Source: an uncultured Paenibacillus sp. (GTDB taxonomy: Bacteria; Bacillota; Bacilli; Paenibacillales; Paenibacillaceae). From it: a stretch of DNA of 45,581 bases. The first letter of the stretch is position 1, and the number at the start of each line of letters is the position of its first letter. The stretch is from positions 1-45,581 of the forward strand of contig CALAWP010000017.1 of NCBI GenBank assembly GCA_937895345.1, written 5' to 3'. The notes beneath the pieces were generated by a model. That model saw only the letters and a program-made list of their open reading frames with translations. It had not been told where the DNA came from and did no database searches. The translations under genes were made by a program, and so were the position numbers. This document shows, piece after piece, positions 31,626 through 40,281 of this stretch.

Positions 31626-32075
31626 TTGGCGTCCTTCCAGTATGGATTTCAAAAAGTCGTCGATTTGAAAACGAGCGAAAAATCGCAGGCGGAATGGCTG
31701 CTGTCCCAGTCGCTCGGCGTATTGTCCGCCGAGGAGCAGTCGCTTCGTCAGCTGCTCGAAACGAAAAGAGAGTGGGAGCAGAAGCTTCAGGAGGCTGCGG
31801 GCAATGCCGTGCCGCTCGCTCAGCTTCAATTAATCGGACAATATTTGGATCACCTGCAAAGCTGCATCGCCAACAAGACAAAGGACGTGCAAAGGGCGCA
31901 AAAGCAAGTGGACGGCAATCGGGCCAATCTCGCCGAACGAATGAAGGACGAGAAAATATGGCTGAAAGCGAAAGATCACGCTTTTGAACGCTTTTGCCGG
32001 GCGATGCGGCTGAAGGAACAAAACGAATTGGACGAATTGGCTGCCGTTCGATTCGTTATGCCGTCTGCACCATAG
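31626..32075 (+). CDS. fliJ: Flagellar export chaperone FliJ
   Basis: A 149-residue coiled-coil protein, weakly conserved in sequence, equivalent to the gamma-like rotor of the FliI ring. It starts FQYGFQKVVDLKTSEKSQAEWLLSQ, a common FliJ opening. It is almost entirely helical with many Gln, Glu, Lys and Leu residues. TTG 31626 follows AGGAGTTGATTAAAT. Identification rests on position after fliI plus this pattern. Confidence 0.9.
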   Translation: MASFQYGFQKVVDLKTSEKSQAEWLLSQSLGVLSAEEQSLRQLLETKREWEQKLQEAAGNAVPLAQLQLIGQYLDHLQSCIANKTKDVQRAQKQVDGNRANLAERMKDEKIWLKAKDHAFERFCRAMRLKEQNELDELAAVRFVMPSAP

Positions 32076-32108
32076 ATATTTTTTGCCGGCCGGAGGGAGT
32101 GACCGAAA

Positions 32109-33014
32109 TTGGCGGAAACAGAAGTGGAAAAACAGGGCTACGGCTTTTTTGAACGATTAATGATCATCTTTGTGCCCGTCTTATTCGTAATCGTGCTTCT
32201 GCTTGTCCTTATGACACTGTTCGATGTCGATTTTCGCAATAAGGCGCTTGAGCTCGGAAACTCCGTACCTGTATTAAAGAACGTATTGCCTGAGCCAAAG
32301 GTTGCAGGAAACTCGATGGACGACGATCAAATCCGCAGCATCAAGATGACCGAAAAGATCGAGGAGCTCGAAGCGGAGCTGACCGCGCTCAAGAGCGAGC
32401 TGGCGGAAGCGAATGCCGGCAAGCAGAACCTCGAGTCGGAAGTGAAGGATTTGCAGGACGAGAACGCCAGGCTGAAGCGGCTCAGCGAGGAGGAGCAGCT
32501 GGAAGACGAGCAGTATACGGCGAAGATCGGGGAGCTGGCGGGCATGTTCGCCAGAATGTCGCCCGGCAAGGCGGCGCCGATCGTCCAAAATATGGAGCCG
32601 GAAGAAATCGTGCTGTTGTTCTCGGCTATGAGCCCGGACGACCGCGTTCGCATTATGGAGAAGATGAACCCGCAAATCGCCGCGGAAGCCGCCATGAAAT
32701 TAAAGGACAACGTTCCGGCCAAAGATATGCAGCTCGCGGCGCTGCAAGCAAGGCTGGACAAACAGGCGGAAGGAAGCGAGGCGGCTTCGTCTTCCACGCT
32801 GGACGAGCAGCAGCTGAACGCGACGTTCAGCGCGATGGACGCCAAGAGCGCCGGTCAAATGCTGATCAATATGATGGCGATCAGCCCAAGCAAGGTGCTG
32901 CGGATTTTGAATTCGGTCGACAACTCGGCCCGCTCCGCCATCTTGACGGAGATGTCCAAGATCGACGAGAAAGCGGCGGCGCAAATCGTAACGAAGATGA
33001 TGGCGGGCTCTTAA
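32109..33014 (+). CDS. ylxF: YlxF/MotE-like flagellar membrane protein with MgtE_N-like domain
   Basis: A 301-residue protein in the place of B. subtilis ylxF. One transmembrane helix near 15-40 (RLMIIFVPVLFVIVLLLVLMTL) is followed by a coiled coil (about 75-135, Glu/Lys/Leu-rich). A C-terminal region resembles the MgtE N-terminal domain (ELAGMFARMSPGKAAPIVQNMEPEEIVLLFSAMSPDDRVRIMEKM). The MotE family with this architecture chaperones MotC in other bacteria, but no such role is shown here. It is not a magnesium transporter, as the channel domain is missing. TTG 32109 follows CGGAGGGAGTGACCGAAA. Confidence 0.88.
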   Translation: MAETEVEKQGYGFFERLMIIFVPVLFVIVLLLVLMTLFDVDFRNKALELGNSVPVLKNVLPEPKVAGNSMDDDQIRSIKMTEKIEELEAELTALKSELAEANAGKQNLESEVKDLQDENARLKRLSEEEQLEDEQYTAKIGELAGMFARMSPGKAAPIVQNMEPEEIVLLFSAMSPDDRVRIMEKMNPQIAAEAAMKLKDNVPAKDMQLAALQARLDKQAEGSEAASSSTLDEQQLNATFSAMDAKSAGQMLINMMAISPSKVLRILNSVDNSARSAILTEMSKIDEKAAAQIVTKMMAGS

Positions 33015-33054
33015 ACCGGCCGCTGCACGACTAAGGAAAGGAGGTGAATACGAC

Positions 33055-34437
33055 ATGGAAATGAAAATACCGCAAATCGTCGCCCCTCAAGGAATGTCCG
33101 CCGGCAAAGTTTCGCCGTCCGGAACATCCGCACCCGGCGCCGCCGGATTTCAGCAAGCGCTAGTTCAAGTGATTGCGGGTCAAGGGCAAGGCCAAACCGA
33201 AGGACAAGCTCAGACATCGGGAGAGTCGGCGTCAGCCGTTGCTGCCGGGCTGCAAGCGCTGCTTTCGGCCGAAGCGGGAGCAGAGGCGCCGTCCACGGAA
33301 GAGCTGCTGGCGTTGGCGGAGCGATTGTTCGATGCGCTGGATGCCGAAGGCAGCCAAGAAGAAGGCGCTTCGGAAGCGGAGGCGGAAACGCTGCTCGGAC
33401 AGCTTGAAGCGCTGCAAGCGCTGCTGGCGCTGCTGGGAGCTTCTAATGTTAAACCGATCAACTGGAACGCGCGATCGTTTGCCGCGGGCTCGGCCGATAC
33501 GGAGCAAACCGTGCCATTGCCGCAAGTCAAAGCAGCATTGCAGGATACGCTCATTCAATTGCAAGATTTGCTTCAGCAGGGCGGCTTCAAGCGTATTATG
33601 GGACAAGAACCGCATGCGCTGATCGGCAGCAGTCTAACGGAATTGGCCGCCGCCTTGTTCCCGGAACAGATGAGAGGCGAAACATCGGAGCATGGACGGA
33701 GCGAACGTCTTCCGTCCTGGATTCAGGCACAGCCTTCCGCCTCGCGCGAACAGTCGATGACGCTGCTGCAGCGGCTGGCCGGACAGGCGGCTAATCCGGC
33801 GGCTGCATTGGATGCTGCGGCGAATGCTGAGGAAGTCCGATCGGCTTTGACGGCGGCGCAGCAGGAACCTGCGGTTCCGGCCGAACCGATGACGGCGGCG
33901 CAGTTTACCGCCCTCAGGCAGGATGCGCTACGCGAGCTGGTCTCGATGATGCCGAAAGCCGTATCGACGGCATCCTACGTCATTGCGGAAGAGTTTGCCC
34001 AATCGATGGCGGACATGATGATCGGCAAATTTGACATCCGTTCGTTGAACGGACTTTCGGAAGCGAGGCTGCAATTGTTTCCGGAGCAGCTGGGCAGCGT
34101 CGACGTTAAGATTACGATGCAGAACGGCGTGCTGACCGCGATCTTCCATACCGATACGGCGATGGCGAAGGATATGCTGGAAAATCAAATGGCGCAGCTG
34201 CGCGCATCCCTTCAAAGCCAGGGCATTAACGTAGACAAGCTGGAAGTTTCTCACGGCCAGACACCGGCTGGCATGTCCCAGCAGCAGCACGGTCAGGGAG
34301 GCAACATGTTTAACGGCGGCAGTAGTACAAGAGGCGGCGAAGGCGGCAGCGGCGAAGGCGGCTTCGAATCCGAACTCGTCGAGCAAGCCGTCATTCAAGA
34401 GCTGGGCTTCGGCCGAACCGTTAACGAAACCGCATAG
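33055..34437 (+). CDS. fliK: Flagellar hook-length control protein FliK
   Basis: A secreted molecular ruler that switches export specificity when the hook is complete. The 460 residues include long Ala/Gln/Glu-rich variable stretches (about 20-110 and 220-290). The conserved C-terminal domain (about 320-410) includes LSEARLQLFPEQLGSVDVKITMQNGVLTAIF and then QMAQLRASLQSQGINVDKLEV. The tail is Gly/Gln-rich. ATG 33055 follows AAAGGAGGTGAATACGAC, one of the strongest ribosome binding sites in the operon. Confidence 0.95.
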   Translation: MEMKIPQIVAPQGMSAGKVSPSGTSAPGAAGFQQALVQVIAGQGQGQTEGQAQTSGESASAVAAGLQALLSAEAGAEAPSTEELLALAERLFDALDAEGSQEEGASEAEAETLLGQLEALQALLALLGASNVKPINWNARSFAAGSADTEQTVPLPQVKAALQDTLIQLQDLLQQGGFKRIMGQEPHALIGSSLTELAAALFPEQMRGETSEHGRSERLPSWIQAQPSASREQSMTLLQRLAGQAANPAAALDAAANAEEVRSALTAAQQEPAVPAEPMTAAQFTALRQDALRELVSMMPKAVSTASYVIAEEFAQSMADMMIGKFDIRSLNGLSEARLQLFPEQLGSVDVKITMQNGVLTAIFHTDTAMAKDMLENQMAQLRASLQSQGINVDKLEVSHGQTPAGMSQQQHGQGGNMFNGGSSTRGGEGGSGEGGFESELVEQAVIQELGFGRTVNETA

Positions 34438-34476
34438 CGGCCGCTACGCGGCATAGCGGATTGGAGGTGAACAGGA

Positions 34477-34986
34477 TTGGCAGACATCGTATCGAACCGA
34501 ACCGTGTGGCCGAATTACAGCGCGGCTAACGTGCAAAGCGCCGCGACACGTCAACCGACGGACACGCTTGGAAAAGATCAGTTTTTGTCCATACTCGTAA
34601 CGCAGCTTAGAAACCAGGATCCGATGCAGCCGCTGCAAGATCGCGAATTTATCGCCCAGATGGCGCAGTTTACGTCGGTGGAGCAGCTGATGAACATGAA
34701 TAAGGAAATGGCTCTATTGCGGCAAAACATCGGTTCGGCTTCCAGCATGATCGGCAAGACGATCGAATGGTACGAATATAACGAAGCGGGCGAAATCATA
34801 TTGTCAAGCGGCGTCGTCGACGCCATCGTGTCCAAGGAAGACATTCTTTACGCCAAGTCCGGAAGATCGGAGGTTGCGCTCGATTACATCTCATCCATTT
34901 CCGAAGCCGGCGCCGGTGCGGGACAACCAGAATCCGAAAGCACGGAGTCGGCGAATGGCAGCGGTGAAGAGGGGGATTCGGCTTGA
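34477..34986 (+). CDS. flgD: Flagellar hook assembly scaffold FlgD
   Basis: Caps the growing hook and is absent from the finished structure. The 169 residues contain LGKDQFLSILVTQLRNQDPMQPLQDREFIAQMAQFTSVEQLMNM, the family-defining N-terminal region. The C-terminal half is short, as in Firmicutes. TTG 34477 follows GGAGGTGAACAGGA. The stop overlaps the start of the next gene (TTGA). Confidence 0.96.
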   Translation: MADIVSNRTVWPNYSAANVQSAATRQPTDTLGKDQFLSILVTQLRNQDPMQPLQDREFIAQMAQFTSVEQLMNMNKEMALLRQNIGSASSMIGKTIEWYEYNEAGEIILSSGVVDAIVSKEDILYAKSGRSEVALDYISSISEAGAGAGQPESESTESANGSGEEGDSA

Positions 34987-35372
34987 GCGACAGCATGAAG
35001 ATCGGCCATTTGTATCCCGTCAGAACCTCTCATCTGCAGCAGCATGACAAGACAGCTAAATTAACGGCCGAGGCGCAGCTGCCGCAGGCGGATTTTCGCC
35101 AAATGCTGCATTCCCAGCTCCTGAAATTCAGTCATCATGCGGAAGCGAGAATGGAGCAAAGAGGCATTAAGCTGCAGCCAGAATCGTTGTCCCGCATTAT
35201 GACGGCGGTCGACGAAGCGGCTTCCAAGGGAGCCAAGGATTCTTTGATCGTATACCGCGATATTGCCATGATCGTGAACGTGCCCAGCCGCACCGTCGTA
35301 ACGGCGATGGACGGCAGCCAGATGAAAAGCAACGTATTTACCCAAATCGACAGCGCCATTATTTTGTCATAG
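34983..35372 (+). CDS. Flagellar operon protein of the TIGR02530/DUF3766 family
   Basis: A 129-residue small protein regularly found after flgD in Firmicute flagellar operons; its biochemical role is unknown. Conserved features are FRQMLHSQLLKFSHHAEARMEQRGIKL and the C-terminal GAKDSLIVYRDIAMIVNVPSRTVVTAMDG. No signal peptide or membrane segment. TTG 34983 overlaps the flgD stop codon. A role in hook assembly is only suggested by position. Confidence 0.88.
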   Translation: MSDSMKIGHLYPVRTSHLQQHDKTAKLTAEAQLPQADFRQMLHSQLLKFSHHAEARMEQRGIKLQPESLSRIMTAVDEAASKGAKDSLIVYRDIAMIVNVPSRTVVTAMDGSQMKSNVFTQIDSAIILS

Positions 35373-35452
35373 GGCTGGACCTCAAGAGGGGGCCCCAGGC
35401 TGTGGATCGACCGAAGCAGCCAACCAAATTATTAATGGGAGGAATACGCTAC

Positions 35453-36265
35453 ATGTTAAGATCGATGTATTCCGGTGTTTCCGGCATGAGAGGGTTTCAA
35501 ACGAAGCTTGACGTTATCGGCAACAATATCGCCAACGTCAATACGGTCGGTTTCAAGGCCGGACGTGTCATGTTTCAAGATATTTTGAGCCAAACGGTAG
35601 CAGGCGTCACGGCGCCGGAAGAAGGGGAGCGCGGCGGCGTCAACGCCAAGCAAATCGGCTTGGGCGTTGCGATCGGTTCCATCGATACCGTCCATACGGC
35701 GGGAAGCGCGATGACAACGAACCAGCCGACCGATTTGCGCATCGACGGAGACGGTTTCTTTGTTGTAGCAGCCGGAGAGGACGCAGAACAATTGCTGACA
35801 CGTGCGGGCAACTTTGTATTAGATGCTAACCGGCAGCTCGTCACGGCTGACGGCATGTTCGTGCTTGGCATGGACGGTGCGCCGATCATTCTCGATGAAG
35901 CAATAACGGGATTTACAATCGGTCAGGATGGCATGATTCTCGGCGTAACGGCCGACGGGCAAGTGGAAGCCGGTCAGATTGGACTGGCTAAAGTCGTCAA
36001 TCCGGGAGGCTTGGAAAAAGTAGGCGGAAACTTGTATCGGATGACGGTCAATGCCAATCCGGACGGTGAATTCGAACTATTGGCACCTAACGATCCCGAA
36101 TTCGGGACGGGCGCGATTATTGCCGGACAGCTGGAAATGTCCAACGTGGACCTGACGGCCGAATTTACGGAAATGATCGTGGCGCAGCGCGGCTTCCAGG
36201 CGAATTCCAGAATTATTACGACTTCGGACGAAATTTTGCAAGAGGTTGTGAATCTGAAACGATAG
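35453..36265 (+). CDS. flgG: Flagellar hook/rod protein FlgG (FlgE in B. subtilis usage)
   Basis: A 270-residue axial protein. The N-terminal motif LRSMYSGVSGMRGFQTKLDVIGNNIANVNTVGFK and the C-terminal LEMSNVDLTAEFTEMIVAQRGFQANSRIITTSDEILQEVVNLKR define hook/rod proteins. The NQPTDLRIDGDGFFVV segment is FlgG-like. The B. subtilis orthologue at this position is the hook protein, renamed FlgE, so the rod or hook role depends on nomenclature. ATG 35453 follows GGGAGGAATACGCTAC; the upstream open frame from 35402 is not conserved. A GC hairpin lies after it. Confidence 0.94.
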   Translation: MLRSMYSGVSGMRGFQTKLDVIGNNIANVNTVGFKAGRVMFQDILSQTVAGVTAPEEGERGGVNAKQIGLGVAIGSIDTVHTAGSAMTTNQPTDLRIDGDGFFVVAAGEDAEQLLTRAGNFVLDANRQLVTADGMFVLGMDGAPIILDEAITGFTIGQDGMILGVTADGQVEAGQIGLAKVVNPGGLEKVGGNLYRMTVNANPDGEFELLAPNDPEFGTGAIIAGQLEMSNVDLTAEFTEMIVAQRGFQANSRIITTSDEILQEVVNLKR

Positions 36266-36288
36266 ATGGGGGAACGGGCATAAATAGC

Positions 36289-36306
36289 GGGGGCCTTGCG
36301 CCCCCC
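36289..36306 (+). other. GC hairpin between flgG and flbD
   Basis: GGGGGC (36289-36294) pairs with GCCCCC (36300-36305) around CTTGC. No T-run follows, so this is more likely an mRNA stability or processing element inside the operon than a terminator. Confidence 0.5.
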
Positions 36307-36327
36307 TAATCCCAAGGGGGGAAGCTG

Positions 36328-36555
36328 ATGATTACCGTCACTCGATTGAATGGCACGAAAGTTACGATTAATGCTCTTCTCATTGAATTGATTGAAGAGG
36401 CTGCTGATACGGTCATTACGCTGACGACGGGGAACAAGCTGGTCGTCAAGGAAAAGACGGACGAGCTGATCCGGCTTAATCAGCAGTTTCTTCAAACAAT
36501 CGGTCTTGCGGCCGCTGCCCAAAAGAGCGTACATACGGAGGATTCTTCCAGATGA
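36328..36555 (+). CDS. swrD: FlbD/SwrD family flagellar protein
   Basis: A 75-residue protein at the position of B. subtilis swrD (ylzI), which is needed for full flagellar power. The family start MITVTRLNGTKVTINALLIELIEEAADTVITLTTGNKLVVKEK is complete. It has no transmembrane segment. ATG 36328 follows AAGGGGGGAAGCTG. The last codons overlap the fliL start (ATGA). Confidence 0.93.
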   Translation: MITVTRLNGTKVTINALLIELIEEAADTVITLTTGNKLVVKEKTDELIRLNQQFLQTIGLAAAAQKSVHTEDSSR

Positions 36556-37004
36556 AAAAGATGCTGCCTTGGTTAATTACCATTCTGTTATCGATTACTT
36601 TAATAGCGATAGTAGGAATCATCCTGTTCCGCTCGATGTTCAATGAGCCTGCAGAGGAAAAAAACGTCGAGGTGAAGGTACTCAGCGCCGAGCAAAGAGT
36701 GGAAGTGACGTCCGAGCTGAAGGAATTCCGCCGGAACCTGCTTGACGCCGAATATTTTGTCATGATGGACTTCGCTTTCCAGCTGGACAGCAAAAAGACG
36801 AAGGAATCGTTCGACAAGCTGCTGGAAATCGAGATCAGACCGATCATAAGCCGCACGCTGGCGGATATGACCGCGGAGGAATTCAAAGGCTCGCAAGGCG
36901 AAGACGCACTGGAAGCGAAGCTTCTCAACCTGATCAATCCGATACTGCCGAAAGGCAAACTGATCAAAGTGGAGATTACGAATTTCTTTATAAGCGAGCT
37001 TTAG
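36552..37004 (+). CDS. fliL: Flagellar basal-body-associated protein FliL
   Basis: A 150-residue single-pass membrane protein that surrounds the stator near the MS ring. A transmembrane helix at about 4-27 (LPWLITILLSITLIAIVGIILF) is followed by a periplasmic domain with LNLINPILPKGKLIKVEITNFFISEL at the end. ATG 36552 overlaps the swrD stop. Position before fliM is canonical. Confidence 0.94.
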   Translation: MKKMLPWLITILLSITLIAIVGIILFRSMFNEPAEEKNVEVKVLSAEQRVEVTSELKEFRRNLLDAEYFVMMDFAFQLDSKKTKESFDKLLEIEIRPIISRTLADMTAEEFKGSQGEDALEAKLLNLINPILPKGKLIKVEITNFFISEL

Positions 37005-37037
37005 GACAGGCGACATTCCTCGAAGGAGGTGAGAGAA

Positions 37038-38039
37038 TTGGTTGACGTATTATCGCAGAATGAAATAGACGCGCTGCTTGCTGCCTTGTCCTCCGGCGAG
37101 ATGGATGCGGAAGATTTGAAGAAAGAAGAAATTTCGCGCAAGATCAGCGTGTACGACTTTAAGCGGGCGGTCCGCTTCTCGAAGGATCATATCCGCAGTC
37201 TGACCCGCATTCACGAAAACTTCGCGAGGTATTTGACAACCTATTTCTCCGCGCAGCTTCGAACTTTCGTGCAGATTAACGTCGTCGATGTGGAGCAGCT
37301 GCCTTACGACGAGTTTATTCGCTCCATTCCGAAGATGACGATCTTGAATATTTTCGAGGCGGAGCCGCTGGAAGGGCGCATGGTGCTCGAGGTCCATCCC
37401 AACGTGGCGTATGCGATGCTGGACCGGATGCTTGGAGGTCCGGGAACGGCGCCCTCCAAAATTAACAGCTTGACGGAAATCGAAACGATTGTGATGGAGA
37501 AAATTTTCGCCCGAACGTTCGAAAGCCTGCAGGAGGCTTGGCGGACTGTAATCGATATTTCTCCGCGGCTGGAAGCGCTGGAGACGAATCCGCAATTTAT
37601 GCAAATCGTATCACCGAACGAAACAATTGCGCTCATTTCATTCAGTACGAAGATCGGGGATACGACGGGGATGATCAATCTTTGTATCCCGCATGTCGTC
37701 CTGGAGCCGATCATGCCGAAGCTGTCCGTCCACCACTGGTTCGTGTCCCAGAAGAAGGAGCGGATTCCGGATGAAGTCGAAATGCTGGAGCAACGCGTCC
37801 ATAAGGCGAAACTCCCGATCGTCGCGGAGCTTGGCGAGACGTCGATTACGATCAGCGAGTTTTTGAATTTGGGCGTCGGCGACGTTCTTACATTAAATAA
37901 GCCGGTTGACGCCGGGCTGAAAATAAAAGTAGGAGACAAGCTCAAATTTATCGGCAGCCCGGGTTCGGTGAAGGACCGGATGGCTGTCCAGGTGGACGAG
38001 ATTGTAAACGAAGGAGCGGAAGAAGATTATGACGAGTAA
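37038..38039 (+). CDS. fliM: Flagellar motor switch protein FliM
   Basis: C-ring protein that binds phosphorylated CheY. The N-terminal CheY-P binding peptide LSQNEIDALLAAL is present, then the CheC-like middle domain (about 45-230) and the C-terminal SpoA/FliN-like domain (about 250-325). The start is TTG 37038: GGAGGTG (37025-37031) is 6 bp upstream, whereas in-frame GTG 37029 lies inside that site. The gene overlaps fliY by 11 bp. 333 residues is typical. Confidence 0.97.
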   Translation: MVDVLSQNEIDALLAALSSGEMDAEDLKKEEISRKISVYDFKRAVRFSKDHIRSLTRIHENFARYLTTYFSAQLRTFVQINVVDVEQLPYDEFIRSIPKMTILNIFEAEPLEGRMVLEVHPNVAYAMLDRMLGGPGTAPSKINSLTEIETIVMEKIFARTFESLQEAWRTVIDISPRLEALETNPQFMQIVSPNETIALISFSTKIGDTTGMINLCIPHVVLEPIMPKLSVHHWFVSQKKERIPDEVEMLEQRVHKAKLPIVAELGETSITISEFLNLGVGDVLTLNKPVDAGLKIKVGDKLKFIGSPGSVKDRMAVQVDEIVNEGAEEDYDE

Positions 38040-39249
38040 AGACTATTTGTCACAAGAGGAGATCGACGCGTTGCTTCGGCAGTCCTCGAACGAGCCCGAG
38101 CCGATCCAGTCGCCTTCCAACGAAGTTCAGCTTTCGGACTATTTATCGTCCATTGAGCAGGATGCATTGGGCGAAATCGGCAACATCACGTTCGGAAGCG
38201 CTGCGACGGCTTTGTCAACGCTGCTTGGCAAGAAGGTGGACATTACGACGCCGCAGGTGACGCTGGTTCGCCGTGATGAGTTGGGTGAGATCTTTCCAAA
38301 GCCGCATGTCGCCGTCAGCGTGCAGTATGTGGACGGTTTCGAAGGCATTAACTCCTTGGTTATCCGGACGAAGGATGCGCAAATTATTGCGGATCTGATG
38401 CTGGGCGGCGAAGGGGTCGTTTCGAACGAAGAACTGAACGAGATTCATATCAGCGCCGTGCAGGAAGCGATGAACCAAATGATGGGCTCGTCGGCCACCT
38501 CGATGTCCACGATCTTCAACCGATTTGTGAACATCTCGCCGCCCGGCATCAATATATTGGATGTAAGCAACGGCGACGGGGTCGACCACTTGCCGCCGGT
38601 AGACGTATTCATCAAAATCTCGTTCCATCTGACAATCGGAGATCTGATCGATTCGACGATTATGCAGCTGCTTCCGGTTTCGTTTGCCAAACAAATGGTT
38701 GCGACGCTGATGGGAGAAGGCGAAGAAATGCCGCCGGCCCAAAGCAATCAACAGCCCGCCGCCGCCGAGCAGGAAGCGGCCATGCAGCAGACGGCCGCCG
38801 CATCGGCGACGATGCCGCCGCCGGCGCCGCCCGCGCAACCGGCCCCGGCCGCTTACGCGCAACCGGCTCCGGGTTACGATATGCCTCCGGTCGGACCGGC
38901 CGCATACGGCGGAAACGTGAACCGGAACGTGAATGTGCAGCCCGTCCAATTCGCCAATTTTGGAGGCGGACCGAATGCTTACGGAGACGGCACGAATCTG
39001 AATTTACTTCTCGACATTCCGCTTAAGGTCACTGTAGAATTAGGAAGGACCCAGAAGCAAATTAAGGATATTCTTGAGCTGTCTCAAGGCTCCATCATCG
39101 AATTGGACAAGCTGGCGGGCGAGCCGGTGGACATCCTCGTCAACAACAAGCTGATCGCCAAAGGAGAAGTGGTCGTCATCGACGAAAACTTCGGCGTCCG
39201 AGTTACGGATATCGTCAGCCAATGGGACCGCATTCAAAAATTACAATAA
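38029..39249 (+). CDS. fliY: Flagellar switch and CheY-P phosphatase FliY
   Basis: A 406-residue Gram-positive C-ring protein that both contributes a FliN-like domain and removes phosphate from CheY-P. The N-terminal peptide YLSQEEIDALLRQS resembles the FliM CheY-P-binding motif. Two CheC-type active-site helices follow (LGEIGNITFGSAATALSTLLG and ISAVQEAMNQMMGSSATSMSTIF). An Ala/Pro/Gln-rich linker leads to a C-terminal FliN domain (about 325-404, IPLKVTVELGRTQKQIKDILEL). ATG 38029 lies in the fliM end. Confidence 0.97.
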   Translation: MTSKDYLSQEEIDALLRQSSNEPEPIQSPSNEVQLSDYLSSIEQDALGEIGNITFGSAATALSTLLGKKVDITTPQVTLVRRDELGEIFPKPHVAVSVQYVDGFEGINSLVIRTKDAQIIADLMLGGEGVVSNEELNEIHISAVQEAMNQMMGSSATSMSTIFNRFVNISPPGINILDVSNGDGVDHLPPVDVFIKISFHLTIGDLIDSTIMQLLPVSFAKQMVATLMGEGEEMPPAQSNQQPAAAEQEAAMQQTAAASATMPPPAPPAQPAPAAYAQPAPGYDMPPVGPAAYGGNVNRNVNVQPVQFANFGGGPNAYGDGTNLNLLLDIPLKVTVELGRTQKQIKDILELSQGSIIELDKLAGEPVDILVNNKLIAKGEVVVIDENFGVRVTDIVSQWDRIQKLQ

Positions 39250-39269
39250 CATCCTAGGAGGAAATGAAG

Positions 39270-39632
39270 ATGGCAAACCGGATTTTGATCGTGGACGATG
39301 CTGCATTTATGCGGATGATGATTCGCGATATATTGACTAAAAACGGCTACGAGGTTGTGGGCGAGGCCCAAGACGGAGCCCAAGCGGTCGAAAAATATAA
39401 GGAACTGAAGCCGGACTTGATTACGATGGATATAACGATGCCCGAGATGGACGGCATCTCCGCTTTGAAGGAAATCAAAAAGCTGGACGGAAACGCAAAG
39501 GTCATCATGTGTTCGGCCATGGGCCAGCAAGCGATGGTCATCGACGCGATTCAAGCGGGCGCCAAAGATTTCATCGTTAAGCCGTTCCAGGCGGATCGCG
39601 TCATCGAAGCGATCAAGAAGACGCTGGGATAA
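39270..39632 (+). CDS. cheY: Chemotaxis response regulator CheY
   Basis: A 120-residue receiver domain. D9-D10, phosphorylation site D54 (ITMDITMPEMDG), and K104 (FIVKPF) are in place. The sequence is close to B. subtilis CheY. AGGAGG (39256-39261) sits 8 bp before ATG 39270 but only 2 bp before in-frame ATG 39264, so 39270 is the start. Adjacent to fliY, its phosphatase. Confidence 0.98.
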   Translation: MANRILIVDDAAFMRMMIRDILTKNGYEVVGEAQDGAQAVEKYKELKPDLITMDITMPEMDGISALKEIKKLDGNAKVIMCSAMGQQAMVIDAIQAGAKDFIVKPFQADRVIEAIKKTLG

Positions 39633-39633
39633 G

Positions 39634-40281
39634 ATGCTTGCACAAGCGCGCCAATGGGCTTTGTCCGCCGCAGCCTTCATGACGGGCATGGCTTCCTGGC
39701 TCATTCCGGTTTCCGTCTCGGCGGCCGGCTCCGGCGACGAGGAAACGTTCCAACATGCGGATACGGGCGATCTGCTGGCCAACCTCGTATGGGTTATCGT
39801 GGCCATGGCCATCGTCATTACGCTTATTATATTGGTTATTCGCTGGTTGTCCGCCCGGAGCCGGACATGGGGCTCGCCGAACCGGTCCCTTCGGTCGCTC
39901 GGGGGACTTACGCTGGGCCAGCACAGCTCCATGCAGGTTGTCGAGCTTGCCGGCCGCGTCTACATCGTCGGGGTCGGCGAGCAAGTGACGCTGCTCGACA
40001 AGATCGAGGATCCGGAACAGGCGGCCGCCGTAATCGAGGCGTTGGAGAAGCAGACTTCGCAAGTCTGGTCGCCGAAGGAGCTTACCGGTTTGTTCCGCCG
40101 GCGTCCGAACGCCGCCGGCCGCGCCGAGGACCAAGAAACGGCCGGAGCCGCGAACGAAGCAAGCGACTTTCAGCAGCTGCTCATCAGCAAGCTGAATCGG
40201 CAAACCGATCGCAAGGAACAGCTTGAGGCTTTGCTGAAAAACCATAATACAAACGAACGGTTGATGGATCATGAAAAATAA
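39634..40281 (+). CDS. fliO: Flagellar export protein FliO (FliZ)
   Basis: A 215-residue membrane protein that helps assemble the FliP ring. A signal peptide (about 1-31, cleavage near SVSAAG) and a transmembrane helix near 48-70 (LANLVWVIVAMAIVITLIILVIRWL) are visible. The FliO domain RSLGGLTLGQHSSMQVVELAGRVYIVGVGEQVTLLDKI follows. In B. subtilis this longer form is called FliZ. ATG 39634 follows the cheY stop by 1 bp. It overlaps fliP by 11 bp. Confidence 0.93.
   Translation: MLAQARQWALSAAAFMTGMASWLIPVSVSAAGSGDEETFQHADTGDLLANLVWVIVAMAIVITLIILVIRWLSARSRTWGSPNRSLRSLGGLTLGQHSSMQVVELAGRVYIVGVGEQVTLLDKIEDPEQAAAVIEALEKQTSQVWSPKELTGLFRRRPNAAGRAEDQETAGAANEASDFQQLLISKLNRQTDRKEQLEALLKNHNTNERLMDHEK

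Noticed and set aside
32109..33014. Magnesium transporter MgtE
   Set aside because: Only the N-terminal-like domain is present; the channel domain is absent and the gene lies within the flagellar operon.
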